DNA of 64,000 nt from Alnus glutinosa. Taxonomy: Eukaryota > Streptophyta > Magnoliopsida > Fagales > Betulaceae. Positions 46,889 through 59,083 of this stretch are shown one piece after another. Position 1 is the stretch's first letter. Each line of letters opens with the position of its first letter. Location of the stretch: positions 19,774,654 to 19,838,653 of the forward strand of contig NC_084886.1 in NCBI RefSeq assembly GCF_958979055.1. The letters are read 5' to 3'. The notes beneath the pieces are model-generated. The model ran no database searches. It was not told the origin of the DNA and was given only the letters and a program-made list of their open reading frames with translations. Position numbers and translations under genes: made by a program.

Positions 46889-48468
46889 TGATAGGAGTTG
46901 AATGTTGCACATTCAAGCCCCTTAACTTATATATGTTAATTTCTTAGCATTGTTATTTGTTTGATTTTGTATTATTTTAATGTTTTCAGGTTTTAAATAA
47001 AGATGCAATTAATTCTATTAATTTTGGGCTTAAAGCACACTTTGAAAAGACCTAGAAGATATGTTTAAGTTTAACCAATCATAATAGAAGACCTATACGA
47101 TTTGGTTAAGTTTAATCAAATCAAGTGAATGATTAAATCGGAATTTATCCAATAAGAGTCAAAATCGGATTGGATTCAAATTTGGATTCTGCACATATCT
47201 TAGTGTTTGGATCATAACTTTTTCCTCAGATATTTGATTGCAATGAAATTGGTGGCGTTAGAAAGCTAATAAAAAATTAAACAAATATGTCAGAAATAGA
47301 TTTTCTCTAATTCGAAAGTTTACTATGCCAAAATTTTCCCGCAATAAAAGACCGCAATTCTGTACGAATTTGAAATTATTTTCCTACTTGGATTGAAGTT
47401 TCAATCTTATACTTGGACAAAAAAACTCAAGAGACGATTTGTTTGGAATTCCAAGAGCTTCTAGGCTTCTCCTAGTCTCTATAAATAGACCCCTAAGCTT
47501 TAAGAGAATGGGTGTTTGTGCTTGTGCTTATACTTAGCTTTAGACAGAAAATTCTTCTTGAAGGCCTGACAAGTTGAAGAGGAAAAGAACATGGTAGGAG
47601 GCCATCCTAGCACCACGATGAGCGGCTAAATTCATCAAAGGGTGTTGATGTAGCCCTTTCCAAGTAACGATGGTTTGAATGTATTTTAATTTGGAATTTT
47701 CTATATGCATGATGGTTGTATAACTGTGAGAATTGATCTTAATGTTTATATTCAATCATTATGAATTTCTTATCTTATCTTAGAAAATCTTTTATATTGA
47801 TTGAACTCAATCCTTTATATTTTCTGTGATTATGTGAATGATTTTTATACAACGGTTTTAATTGACATATGATCAAGAGGGTTAGATAGACCATGCCTAG
47901 AAAAGACGGATTGTACTACACTCTAGTTTAGTGTAATTTAGGTAGACAGTTCGTACCAACCGAAAATGGGTTTTACTTTTCCATTGATTATATGTATCCT
48001 ATTAAAAACGTAGCTAATCCATGTCTAGGGAAGACGGATCGTACCGCATCTTAGTGGTTAGGTGGACAGTTCGTGCCAACTAAAAATGGATTATTCTTAT
48101 TCTTTAGAGGTAATTTCTTGACTGCTCGAGCGAGACGAGCCTTATATCATGCATAGTATGAATTTTCCTTGTTAATTTATGATTGACCATTGTTATGCGG
48201 TAAGTGGTGAAATCAATCTCCTATTTTTTATCTCATCCATACTCTCTTTCAATTTATGTTTCTTTTACTTTTATGTATTTATTTTTAGAAAACAAAAATC
48301 AAATATCTTTTTAATTAAGTTATATTTAATCTCAAAAATCTTGATAACAATACCCCTGCAGTCCTTGAGGTTCGACACCCTCAATATAGCCCTATCCTAT
48401 AAGGATTCGTACTATTGCAAGTGATAATTTTATTATTGATATATTTTGATAAACAAAAGACCACATCA
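46889..48468 (+). mobile_element. Solo LTR, copy 2
   Basis: 1580 bp, TGATAGGAG...CCACATCA, flanked by GATAA (46884-46888) and AATAA (48469-48473), a 5-bp TSD with one change. It is homologous end to end with 8085-9618 and has a TATA box (CTATAAATAG near 47480). The corresponding site at 58990-59010 (AAAAGATAACAAAAGC) lacks the insertion, proving the borders. Confidence 0.88.
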
Positions 48469-48473
48469 AATAA

Positions 48474-49207
48474 CAAAAGCTTACGAGATACTTGAAGCAT
48501 GGAATGGTGTTTTCTGAATAATAGATTCGTAAGAAAAGTGTATGGAAAATTAGAACTAGAATTATGTATGGGAGTTTGAAAGATTAAAGATTCCGTCTTT
48601 AATGACTCTTTTTGTTGCATATCGGCCGGTGTTGTAGTTTTAAATAGAATTCTTGGTTTTAGATAGTTATTTTTCAAGCTCAAAGGTGCTACGATGTTGT
48701 TTCTTTCTACTCTTTAGTTTGCTTAGGGTTGCTTTTGTTGTGCCTTTCTCATTTTTGATAGTTTGGTGTTATTGTAAAGTTGCTGAGCAACCTGTGTTCC
48801 AATGGAGTTTTACCTCTTTCTGGAAAGAACTTTACGTGTAATTCTTTGTGTGAAATGAAAAATTGTATTCATCCAAAAAAATAAATAAATAAACAAAAAA
48901 GCTTATGAGATTGCTAATTAATAAGAAGGAAAATAAATGTGTTAATTACACTTAACCCCCTTATCGCTTCTACCACTTATTTTTGGCATCTGACTTATGA
49001 AAACTTTATTTTTTAGTACTTGAGTTTCTATTCGCATCACAGATGGTATATCCATTTTGGTATCAGTCGGCCGGTTTGAGGGTGGTTGAACCACCCCTGT
49101 GGCTCATGGAGGTGGTTCGGCCACCCCTAATGGCCAAAACTCTTGAACAAATTTTTTTTTGTTTTTTCTGTCATGGGGTGGCCAAATCACCCCAGATCGG
49201 TCAAGAG
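48474..49207. other. Non-coding DNA with a retroposon-like tail
   Basis: Matches 60299-61160. It contains a segment ending AATTGTATTCATCC followed by AAAAAAATAAATAAATAAAC, like a polyadenylated retroposon 3' end. The stretch AAAAGCTTAYGAGAT occurs on both sides (48477 and 48898) and could be its TSD, but copy B differs on the left, so I leave it open. Confidence 0.45.
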
Positions 49208-49870
49208 TAGGGGTGTGCGAAACCCGTCCTCCCCCGCCCCGCAAAACATCGGATTTTCAATTATTTTTTTGCGGTTTAGGGTCCAAAAATGATATATCCG
49301 TGAGGGTCGAGGCGGGTTGCGGGTTTAGAGTTTTAAAAAATTCGGGCCCCCGCCCCACCCCGCATCAATGGAAACAATAAAATCAATAAATAAATAAAAA
49401 ATAGAGAACCCTAGTCTCTGACTCCCTAAGTCCTCCATTTACCCAATTATCCAGCCCTAGCGCCACACGCACACTACCCTACCCCTTCGGCCTTCACTTC
49501 AATTTTCTTTCTTCTGTCTTCGAGTTCGAGCGCCGCACTTCACTGTTCTTCTCGCTGCACCTTCGCCTCTTCATCAACCTTCTTCAATCTTCACCTCTCC
49601 ATCTATTTCCTGTGCAATATCTGTATGTACGTATAGTTTATATTGAATCTTTATCTGCATATATTGAATATCCATCTGAAGTTGGTCTTTTGATCTATTG
49701 GTTGTAGCAGTCTACGGCCACACCCCCACCTTCGTCTCGGGGATGGAGACCCGGCAATGGTGTCGCCATTTCGGTTTTTCTTCGAATTTCGGATTCAGGG
49801 TTTGCAAAACCTAGCAGTTCTCTCCGATTTAGCTAGATTTTTCGTGTCTCTTTTTCCCTCTATTGCAAAT

Positions 49871-49905
<35 letters not shown>

Positions 49906-49974
49906 TTCCCTCTTTCGTTCTTCGTTGTGTGTTCTTCAACAAGAACGGGGAGACAACTTCCCTCTATTGCAAAT

Positions 49975-50016
<42 letters not shown>

Positions 50017-50360
50017 TCTTTCGTTCTTCGTTGTGTGTTCTTCAACAAGAACGGGGAGACAACTTCCCTCTATTGCAAATGCTTTCTCTCTCTCTCTCTC
50101 TTTCCCTCTTTCGTTCTTCGTTGTGTGTTCTTCAACGAGAACGGGGAGACAACAAAAAGTGTTAGAGATTTGAATAGGGGTAGAGAAAGAACTTTTCTTT
50201 GTTGTGTGTATACCCGCCCCGCCCAGCCCCGCGAAACCCGCAATCCCCGCCCCGCACGAATTGCCTCTTTTTTGTGCGGTTTGCGGGTTGAAAATTGTCA
50301 ACCCGCATGGGTGCGAGGCAGTGGCAAAAAGGGCCGAAATCCGCCCCGTGCACACCCCTA
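49208..50360. mobile_element. hAT element with gene-like GC-rich cargo
   Basis: 1153 bp. The termini TAGGGGTGTGC and GCACACCCCTA are perfect 11-bp inverted repeats, flanked by a perfect 8-bp duplication GTCAAGAG (49200-49207, 50361-50368). The empty site is present in copy B at about 61159. The subterminal parts are rich in CCCGCCCCGC/GCGGGTTGCGGG motifs. The inside resembles a 5' UTR with CT repeats. No transposase is encoded. Confidence 0.92.
49855..50155. repeat. Three tandem units of about 80-120 bp inside the hAT element
   Basis: Each unit has CCCTCTATTGCAAATGCTTT, a variable (CT)n, then TTTCGTTCTTCGTTGTGTG and AGAACGGGGAGACAAC. The units differ mainly in CT length, giving three overlapping frames of the same Ser/Leu repeats that are not genes. 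Confidence 0.9.
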
Positions 50361-52080
50361 GTCAAGAGGGTGGCTCAGCCACCCCCTTAGCCAATTTTGG
50401 GATTGCCCGGCCACTCCCATGGTAGCTGCCACCCCTTTTTTTTTTCTTTTTCTTTTTTTTTAAGTTTTTAATATTTTTTTAATTAATTTTTAAATATTTT
50501 TTATTTTTTAATACTAAAGCACGTGTCAACTCTCATGGGTTGACATGTGGCGAGCTATTAATTTTTGGATGGAAAACTTGATTGAGATACTAATTTGATT
50601 TTTTCTCAAAATCGAGGTACCATCTATGATGCATGACATGATAATAAAATTAGTTATTATTTTTTTTTAATAAGAAATTGCCATTTTTACAATCATAATA
50701 TCAAATTGTATAATAATTTGAGATTAATTTTTTTTTCTTTTTAAAAAATTGATTTTCAAATGATATGTTACCGTCTTCTAAGATACATCATTAATTTGGG
50801 AATAAAATTTTGAAAAAGAAAAAAATTAAAAAATGTAGCATTTCTCTAATAATCTAATATTGAAGTCTTGGAAAATGGGTTGGACCGAAAAAAGTGACAT
50901 TAACTTTTTGATTTTTTCTGAAATTATTATATAACTCAGATCAATTTTTAAATTTAAATGCACAACAATATTTAAAGAGTGACACTAACACAAACCAACC
51001 CGTGCCCGTATAAATATCTTCAAAACCTGTGAAAATAGGGGCGGGGGGCGGGTCCTGCTCAGCCTTACTTACAAGCTGAATCTAACACATCTCTTCAAAA
51101 GGGCATTATCATTGAATATGTAAGGGATCATCCCAAAAGAGAAATGATCAACAAATATATTATAGTGATTAAAAGTACTCATTACATCAACAATTTTCTT
51201 AATTGGTAGGTACAAATTTTCTTTTCGGTCAATTGAAACGTGGAAGCCCCTTATATTGAAGGTGTACAAAGTTGCACAACAATATAGTTTTCTCAAAATA
51301 AATCAAATATACATGATGACAAATACCTTGACCAATGACCATCATATATTCAAACTCCCTTTTTTCCCGCAATTTTCTCGAACCAGGGGCCGGGATTACT
51401 TGCATAGCACAAAAGCAGTTAATAATAAACTTAATTATAATAGTCTCTATCGCACCTAATCACCATTTGGCAACACATATTTAGATTTTTACATACATTC
51501 ACTACCTTATTATGGCTGCTATATCCCTACCTGGCCTACTCAAAGCGACCAAACTCGCCTTACTAGACGTCTCGGCAACCAATCAAATTCGTGACCTTTT
51601 TCAGAAGTCGAGCTGCGCAATTAGCACCTTAAATGATGCACATCCAAAATTGACAACATTTTTAGAGAGGAGATCAAAGAGTCCAATTCATTTTATTTTA
51701 TTTTTTATTTTAAAAAAAAGGTAATTTAACCCAAAAAAAAAAAAAAAAGAGAAAGAAAATTACAGGAAGCTGAAACATGGAATATAATATATACCGACCG
51801 ACCTTTCAAATTTTTAAAATTTTTTCAAATTATTATTACAAACCGCTCATGCTTTAAGATAGTGCAAGTGAAATTTCCATTTTTTTTCTCCGAGTAATTA
51901 CAAATTTATAGCTGCAGTTTTGAGAAGAAAAAAAAAAAAAAAAAAAGTGGAGTAATCTATGCGTACGTGACCTCTCCGGTAACCCATGCAGGCATTCATG
52001 CATTGCCAATTTAATTTTCCGAGAATCCATTAATCATTTACAGGTGGGCATTAAATGAGTACCATATATATATAGCTCCC

Positions 52081-52088
52081 TATAAATA
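52081..52088 (+). promoter_or_regulatory. TATA box, glycine-rich gene 3
   Basis: TATAAATA, 108 bp before the ATG, in a region nearly identical to that of gene 1. Confidence 0.7.
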
Positions 52089-52188
52089 ATCACCCATGCA
52101 TATCTTCGTTGAATCAAAACTCCGATCCTCTCTCAGACTCTCATCTTCATCCTTAATAATTTAGTACATTAATCTACATATTTTGAAA

Positions 52189-52443
52189 ATGGGCGGCAAA
52201 GGCGGTGGCGGAGGAGGTGCCAAAGGAAGTGGTGGTGGAGGAGGTACTGGAGCTGCTGGCAAAGGTAGTGGTGGTGTTGGTGGTGGCGGCGGCGGCGGCG
52301 GTTCCTCAAAGGGTGGTGGCAGTGGTGGCATGATGGTTGCTCCGGGCAGTGGAGGAGGAGCCCATATCTCAAGGGATACTTTTGAGAGCAACCCTCAGGG
52401 CTATTTTTCTGGCCTGCACTCTGGTGAAAAAGGAACCAAATAG
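52189..52443 (+). CDS. Small glycine-rich protein, gene 3
   Basis: 84 aa. Nearly identical to gene 1, with two extra glycines (GGC expansion) after GGV. The same C-terminal block is present: MMVAPGSGGGAHISRDTF, then NPQGYFSGLHSGEKGTK. Leader, TATA box and 3' flank are also copied from the gene 1 block. No intron. Function unknown. Confidence 0.8.
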   Translation: MGGKGGGGGGAKGSGGGGGTGAAGKGSGGVGGGGGGGGSSKGGGSGGMMVAPGSGGGAHISRDTFESNPQGYFSGLHSGEKGTK

Positions 52444-54469
52444 ATGCTCTACTAATTAATTAATGCTAGCTAGCTCCTGTTTAAATGACATGTAGCTGCT
52501 TTATGGGTTATTTGGTGAAATAAATTTAAGCATTAATTAATCCTTCTAATTACGTACTTTTGCTTTGTCATTCGTTTCACATTCTCTCCATAAAAGACTC
52601 ATGCATTCTTGGATCTTGTAGAGTTGTTCAGTCGATCTCTAATTAGATTCACATGCATGCCATGTCCAACAATAATATCAACATAGACGTACAGATCGAT
52701 GGCATGCCATTTCATTGTTAAGTCGTAACCAATTGATAATGATAAATTTAACCGAAGAAAATAACATAGAGATGTTATCATGCTTTCTGATTAAGATCAT
52801 ACACAAAAAAAAAAAAAAACAAATGAAAAACAGTATTTCCATATTCATACAAACAGATCATTTCTTCAAAAATAAATAAAAAAATTTGTACGTACAGTTG
52901 AGTACAATGGAGTTTGTATCCGTATACACCTATTAATGCTAAGTATACAATTAATTTGAATTTTCAAAAAAAAAAATTATATAGTTTTACTCTTCTTTCA
53001 AAAAAGATAATAATAATAACTTGAATTTTCAAGTAAAAAGATGTCTTCTAATCTATCCAATCTCAAGAATTAATATTTAGGTGGATTGCATGAGCTAGCT
53101 CTGTATTTACAGGCTAAGTCAAGGGACCATCAATTAAAACGTTTCATTAATTAATTATCTCATCAAGGAATAAAAGTCATTGAGAAATGTCATTTTATAT
53201 TCTCTTGATCATCAATATTTTTCTTTTTTAAAATCACGCATTGAATATGTAAGACTCACATGCATGTGAAGGTTCCAATTTTGATTTCACAATAATTTCT
53301 TATTTGGAATAAATTAATGAACAACTTAATTCGTGTCTAATTAAACCGTATGTGGCATTTGATGAGCTATACTTTAATTATAATACAAAATTTAAAGTTG
53401 ATGTATTTAATGGTGTATATGATGTCAATATTAGTACGTCTTTTAAATAATTGAGACGTGCTATACCTCCCTTGATCCTCCTCCTATCCCATCATTTGAC
53501 GGCCTCACCTTTCAAAATCACTATTGGATCTGTGGTATCTATATATGTGTAAGACCCACATGATAATATGATATATCATATGATATCATGTAATCATTTC
53601 TCTAAAAAATTAAAATAATATGATATTATGTACACCATTAAATACACAAACTTTAAATTATGGTCATAAAATAAATACTATATATCAATTTCATTCAAAA
53701 TAGAGAGAATCCTATTCCACAATGATCCTTGACGACTTCGACCGACGGAGGAAATGTCTCATTTACAGAAAATGGTGGAGGATCGGAGGTCATCAATGAA
53801 AGCAAAGATGGAATTAATATCCTGTCTTTCTTCCTCAAATTTTACTATTAATGAGACTCAAAAACAACTTTTATGACAAGAACGAAAATATATGGGGATG
53901 AGGAATCGATCATCCCAGCAATTCATTAATTCAAAGACCTCTAACATATTTTGGTCATTAAATCTACAATTTTCTTGATGGGTACAATTTTTTCTTTTTG
54001 GTCAATTAATGCATCGTGGTTAAGTCATGACCAAAGTCGCCTTACTAGACGTCGTCTCGGCCGGGAACGAATCAAATTAAAGTCCTTCGTGGGGATTGGG
54101 GAAGTATAAGAGATGCATGCATTTGTAGAAATTAATAGCACCAAAATTTACAACATTTTTTAGAGGCTGGCCGGAGATGAAAGAATTAATACGTTTTGAT
54201 TGGTGCGTGTGCGTTCAGCTAACAAAAACAGAAGAAAAAACACAGTAGAAAACAACGTAAGATTAAAAGTAGTCCAACTTTGTTTTTAATTTTTTCCAGA
54301 GTAGTTTAGCTAGAGATCAGTAGAGACGCAATTTTGAGAGAATTTAAAGAGGAGTAATCTATGCTGACCTCTCCAGTAACCCATGCATGCAAGCATTCAT
54401 TTTCCGAGAATCCATGAATTAATCATGTACAGGTGGGCATTATAAGTTATTTGATCGTTGCGCGCTCCC

Positions 54470-54477
54470 TATAAATA
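54470..54477 (+). promoter_or_regulatory. TATA box of glycine-rich gene 4, separated from its gene
   Basis: TATAAATA in the type 2 promoter. The 3.8-kb CACTA element starts 39 bp downstream, within the leader, so this promoter is now about 3.9 kb from the ATG. Confidence 0.65.
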
Positions 54478-55880
54478 ATTCGCCATATCTTCGTTGAATA
54501 AACAATACTAGTATCCATTACCCTATAAAAAAAATAAAAAATAAAAAAATAAAAAAAGAAGAAAGCATTTTGGGCAGTTTCTTTTGGAGCCGTTTTTAAA
54601 AAACGGTTCCAATTTGAAACGTTTTTAATTAAAACAGCTCTAATTGGAGCCGTTTTGAAAAACGGCTTCAAAAAAATTTTGAGCCGCTTATACTTAAACA
54701 ACTCAAAATGGAGCCACTTTATGTAAAACGGCTCAAATTTGAGCCATTTTTATACAGGCGCCTCTAATTTGAGCCATGACTATTTCCCTCATCATTATTA
54801 ATTAGAGTCGTTTTTATGAAGAAAAAAAAAATGCTCCATTTTCAGCCCTTTATTAAAAACGGCACTATTTTGAGCCCTTTTATAAAAAACGGCTTTAAGT
54901 AGAGCTGTTTTTACCAAATGGCTCAACTTTGAGCCACTTTACAAACGGCTCAATGTCCAGCTGCTTTATATAAATCGGCTCCACTTAGAGCCGTTTTTTT
55001 TAAAAAAAAGGGCTTCAATTTCTAGCCCTTTTATTAAAAAAGGTCTCCAATTTTAAAAACTTAAAAGGACACAATTTATAATGATTCTAACCATATATAC
55101 TAAAAATAAAAGTAATATATATATATAACACCCAAAGGCAAGAACAAAAGCCCAACCGACCAAACACCATTGAATTGAACTAGAGATAAAGAATCTTTAC
55201 CCACAAAACCAAAAAAAAAAACCTGGCTTAAAACAGCTAAAAAAATGGTAAACTTTGAACACAAGCAAGAATATACAAACAAAAAATAAACAGAGATCCT
55301 AACATACCGGCTCCGGGAAAGAAACAACTGTCGGAGTCGACGCGTGTAAAGCACGTGCCTTCTCCGAAAACCCCTTTAGCGATGGACAATCTTCACAAGC
55401 TTAGATTGACACCTTCCGAGACTGGAGAAAAGAGTTATAGCCCACACGTGCATAAAACATAATACCTAAACCGCTGATGCATGTGGGTCACATACCAACC
55501 ATAGACGAATTGCACGGCCTCATTAAGTGACCATCCTGATCAGGTAAGGAAGCCTCTCCCTACGGCGAACGAAGCTTTTAGGTTTTTCTTTCTAAAGAGA
55601 AAGTATAGTATTTGGTCAGTATGACAATATATGTACATACAATATATACACTAATTAAACATATATATTAATAACTAACAGATTATATATATATACACAC
55701 AAAGATTTAAAATAATTTCAGTCGTTTCTTATTAAAAACAACTCTATATGGAGTCGTTTTTATTAAAACGGCTCCAGTTGAAGCCCTTTTAGTTAAAAAC
55801 GACCCTAGTGAAAAATGATTCCATTTGGAGTCGTTTCAATTAAAAACGACTCTATTTTATTGTGAAACGTCTCCTTATGT

Positions 55881-55883
<3 letters not shown>

Positions 55884-55951
<68 letters not shown>
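55884..55951. repeat. (TA)n microsatellite in CACTA element 1
   Basis: About 34 TA units, perfect. Confidence 0.95.
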
Positions 55952-55956
<5 letters not shown>

Positions 55957-56384
55957 AAAGCTGTAGATTAAAAATTGTAAAATAATTGGAGATGTTTTAT
56001 TATGGAACGACTCGAAACAGAGTCGTTTTACTGTAAAACGACTTTGTCAGTAAAACGACTCTGTTTCGAGTCATTTTTTACTAAAACTACTCCATTTGGA
56101 GTCCTTTTAATCTGAAACGACTCCATTTGGAGTCGTTTTATAGTAAAACGACTCCAGTCGAAGTCGTTTGCAACAAATCGACTCTAGACAGAGTCGTTTC
56201 TCATTGAAATGATTCCATCTGGAGTCGTTTTGATGCAAAACGGCTCCAGACGGAGCTGGCACGCGGGACACAAGTCTATCCCGCGCTAGTCCCTTGTCTT
56301 TTCGCATTTATTGCGAAAGTTGTTTTTTGAAAAAATGTCTCTCTCTCCCCTGTATGTGAAACCCGCGGCCTGAGATATCACGCT

Positions 56385-56385
56385 A

Positions 56386-56432
<47 letters not shown>

Positions 56433-56740
56433 GTGAAGCCAGCCACCAGCTGCAAGGTCGATCGACGTTCTCCTCTCCGGCCCTGCGTCGGTGTTCTCTA
56501 TTCCTCTCGTCTATCTCCCTCGGCGGTCTCTCTGTCACTCTCTCAGTAAAACCCCCACCACTGGCCGGGGTACCGCCGGAAGGCCGGGTAAGTCCAAGTC
56601 TCTAGCTCTCTTTGTCTCTCTCCCTCACGCTTTCTCTCTGCAGGTGTCTCCCTCACAGGTCCGACCGGCGAAGAACAAGCTCGGCCACGCTCTCTCACAG
56701 GTCCGACCGGCGAAGAACAAGAGGTGTCTCTCTCACAGCT
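56385..56740. repeat. CT microsatellite and small tandem repeat inside CACTA element 1
   Basis: A (CT)n run at about 56391-56431 is followed by GC-rich, leader-like DNA. Two direct copies of TCACAGGTCCGACCGGCGAA (near 56653 and 56696) are about 43 bp apart. This GC-rich island in an AT-rich element may be captured host sequence. Confidence 0.6.
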
Positions 56741-57211
56741 CCCTCACGCTTTTTTTTTATTATTTTTTTTTCATTTATTTATTTTTTAAATTTTTTTCTG
56801 CTTTTTATTGCTGCTTTATTATTTTTAAATTTATATATTTCATAATATTAAAATACATATCAAAAACTATATATTCATAGACTCTTAATTTAAAATAACA
56901 ATCTAAATATAAAAGCATATTCAAACATTGTAATAATCTAAAAATAAATTAGTGTAAAAATTTGATTCATACCGAAAACTTTTCAGGGAATAAAAAATAT
57001 TGTAAAAAAGAAAAACTAAAAAACGTAGTAACAGTGTAATACTCTAGTATTTTCTGGTTAATTTCTGGCGATTGACGATCTTGCTAGAGTCAATGCATCA
57101 CTTCTAGGCAACTCTTCTTCTGCGTCACGCTCATCGTGAGGTTAGCTCTAAACATGATTAACTACAATTTTTTTTGAGTATATAAAGTTGAAAATATTAC
57201 ATGTATCGTTA

Positions 57212-57246
<35 letters not shown>

Positions 57247-58373
57247 TAACACATTTCATTTGAATCACTAATGTAGATGACGTGCTCTTGACGTCTGATG
57301 ATGTTGATACGCATAAAGAGTTATCGTGAAAAAGACATCTTGAGTTGTTGTGAATTTAGTATTGAATTTTGTAAATGATGTAGGTAACTTTTGTGTTATC
57401 GGTTGGACTTGATCGGTTTGTGATCATAGATAACTTATGTATTATGTTTTGAAATTACATATGGTGATATGTCGTTTATGATTATAGGTAACTTGATCAA
57501 TTTGAGGTTGAGTGAAATTATATATGGTGATATGTTGTATTTGTTATTGTTTTTGTTTTAATGTCTTGGTGTATTTATTAAGGTATTGTTTTTGTTTTAA
57601 TGTCTTGATATGAAGTTTGGGTTATATGAGTTTATGTGGATGTTTATGAGTTTATATATATAAACAATATTTTTGCTATTAGGTATTTTAAAAAAAATAA
57701 AAAAAAAATTAAAAATATTGAATTTTATTTATTTTTAATTTTAGAGCCGTTTTAATACTTAAAACGGCTCTAAAAATATATTTTAATTATTTTAAAATTT
57801 TGAGCCGTTTTAACACTTAAAACGGCTTAAAAATTATATTTTAATTATTTTCTAATTTGAGCAGTTTTAAAATTTTGAGCCGCTTTTTAAAACGGCTCGA
57901 AATTTTTTGAACCGTTTTAACAAGTGTCTCAATCCGGTTTGCGAGCTTCTTTGAACCGGCTCAAACCGTTTTGAGCTGCTTTTATAACTTTTTTGAGCCC
58001 CTTTTGTAAAACGTCTCAAAACGGTTTGAGCTGCTTTATAAAAGCGGCTCAAAAAATTTAGAGCCGCTTTTGATTAAAGCGACTCTAACTGTTTGGAGTC
58101 GCTTTTTTAAAGCGTCTCTAACTTGTTTGAACCGCTTTTATCAAAGCGGCTCAAGTTTGAACCGTTTTATAGAGAAACAGATCAATTTAAGTTTTTAATA
58201 CTTGAGGTGTGGACCCGTTTGGAAAACGGCTCAAAAAAAAGTCTCAAATTGGTTAGAGTCGTTTTTAGGGCTTAAAATGACTCTAAAAAAGAGGCTCAAA
58301 ACAGCGATATTTTTGTAGTGATCTTAGACTGAAATCTTCATACTTTAGTACAGTCTACGTATATATTTTGAGA

Positions 58374-58596
58374 ATGGGCGGCAAAGGTGGTGGTGGAGGA
58401 GGTGGCAAAGGAGGCGGTGGTGGTGGTGGAGCTGCTGGCAAAGGTGGTGGTGGTGGTGGTTCCTCAAAGGGCGGTGGCATGATATATGGTTGCTCCAGGC
58501 AGTGGAGGAGGAGCCCATATCTCAAGGGATACTTTTGAGAGCAACCCCCAGGGCTATTTTTCAGGCCTGCACTCCGGGGATAAAGGAACTAAATAG
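58374..58596 (+). pseudogene. Glycine-rich gene 4, frameshifted and promoter-displaced
   Basis: It opens normally (MGGKGGGGGG...SSKGGGM), but 4 extra bases (ATAT) after GGCATGAT shift the frame, so the conserved tail is replaced by IYGCSRQWRRSPYLKGYF and a stop at 58536-58538. The original end corresponds to 58596. Its TATA box is separated by CACTA element 1. Confidence 0.82.
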
Positions 58597-58893
58597 ATTA
58601 TAGATCGATGCTACGTTATTCACTGCTATCTTGTGGAGGTTTCCTGGTTAAATGACATGTAGCACTATGGGTTATATGGTGGAATAAATTGAAGTACTAA
58701 TTAATCCTTCTAATTGCTTTTGTTTTGTCGTTCGTACGTTTTACATTCTCCTTTTACATCTTGAGATATTATTTAAACATTATATGCATGTTATAACAAG
58801 TGCAATATCATGAGGCCATTATGCTATTATTCATGAATATTCAGAACAAAAAAACACAGATTATGTTAATTAGTAAGATCCATAGCAAATCAA

Positions 58894-58964
58894 CTAGATA
58901 ATCGAACACTTGCTGAGTTGCTGATAAAGCTTCTCAATCGCCGAAGCAGCCTCAGCCCTTCGGC
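58894..58964 (-). pseudogene. Possible terminal exon of an unidentified gene, copy B
   Basis: Minus strand: ACTTCCAG acceptor, then an open frame RRAEAASAIEKLYQQLSKCS, II and a TAG stop. The same segment at 46815-46855 is interrupted. No upstream exon was recognised on either copy. The reading is tidy but short, so I call it a relic. Confidence 0.35.
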
Positions 58965-59083
58965 CTGGAAGTTTAGGGTAAAAAACAGTAACAAATTAAC
59001 GAGCCCACAAAAGATAACAAAAGCATAAAGGGAAGAGTCGGAAAGTGAGTTTATAATATATGATAGCACCGAAATGATTTGAA

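Larger units (their letters stand above)
42306..50625. repeat. Tandem block duplication, copy A
   Basis: Starts at ACATGACATGATAATAAAAT and runs to the same sequence at 50629. It carries glycine-rich genes 1 and 2. It matches 50626-61425 over flanks, promoters and downstream DNA with a few percent difference plus indels. Insertions private to this copy are a solo LTR (46889) and a hAT element (49208). DNA between 42306-43979 and 44229-46259 shows no other gene. Confidence 0.85.
54516..58320. mobile_element. Non-autonomous CACTA (En/Spm-type) element 1
   Basis: 3805 bp. The right end is TTTTTGTAGTG (complement CACTACAAAAA) and the left end CATTACCCTATAAAAA has one changed base in the CACTA tip. 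The 3-bp target duplication ATC lies at 54513-54515 and 58321-58323. Gene 5 keeps the uninterrupted CTAGTATCTTAGACTG. Dense subterminal repeats of AAAACGGCTC/GAGCCGTTTT occur at about 54570-55020 and 57740-58310, with an AAAACGACTC variant at 55720-56250, as expected for CACTA transposase binding. No transposase frame was found. Confidence 0.9.

Noticed and set aside
49757..50361. Overlapping Ser/Leu-rich plus-strand frames of 100-144 codons
   Set aside because: All three frames are open because of the CT microsatellite inside a hAT element; no protein family fits.
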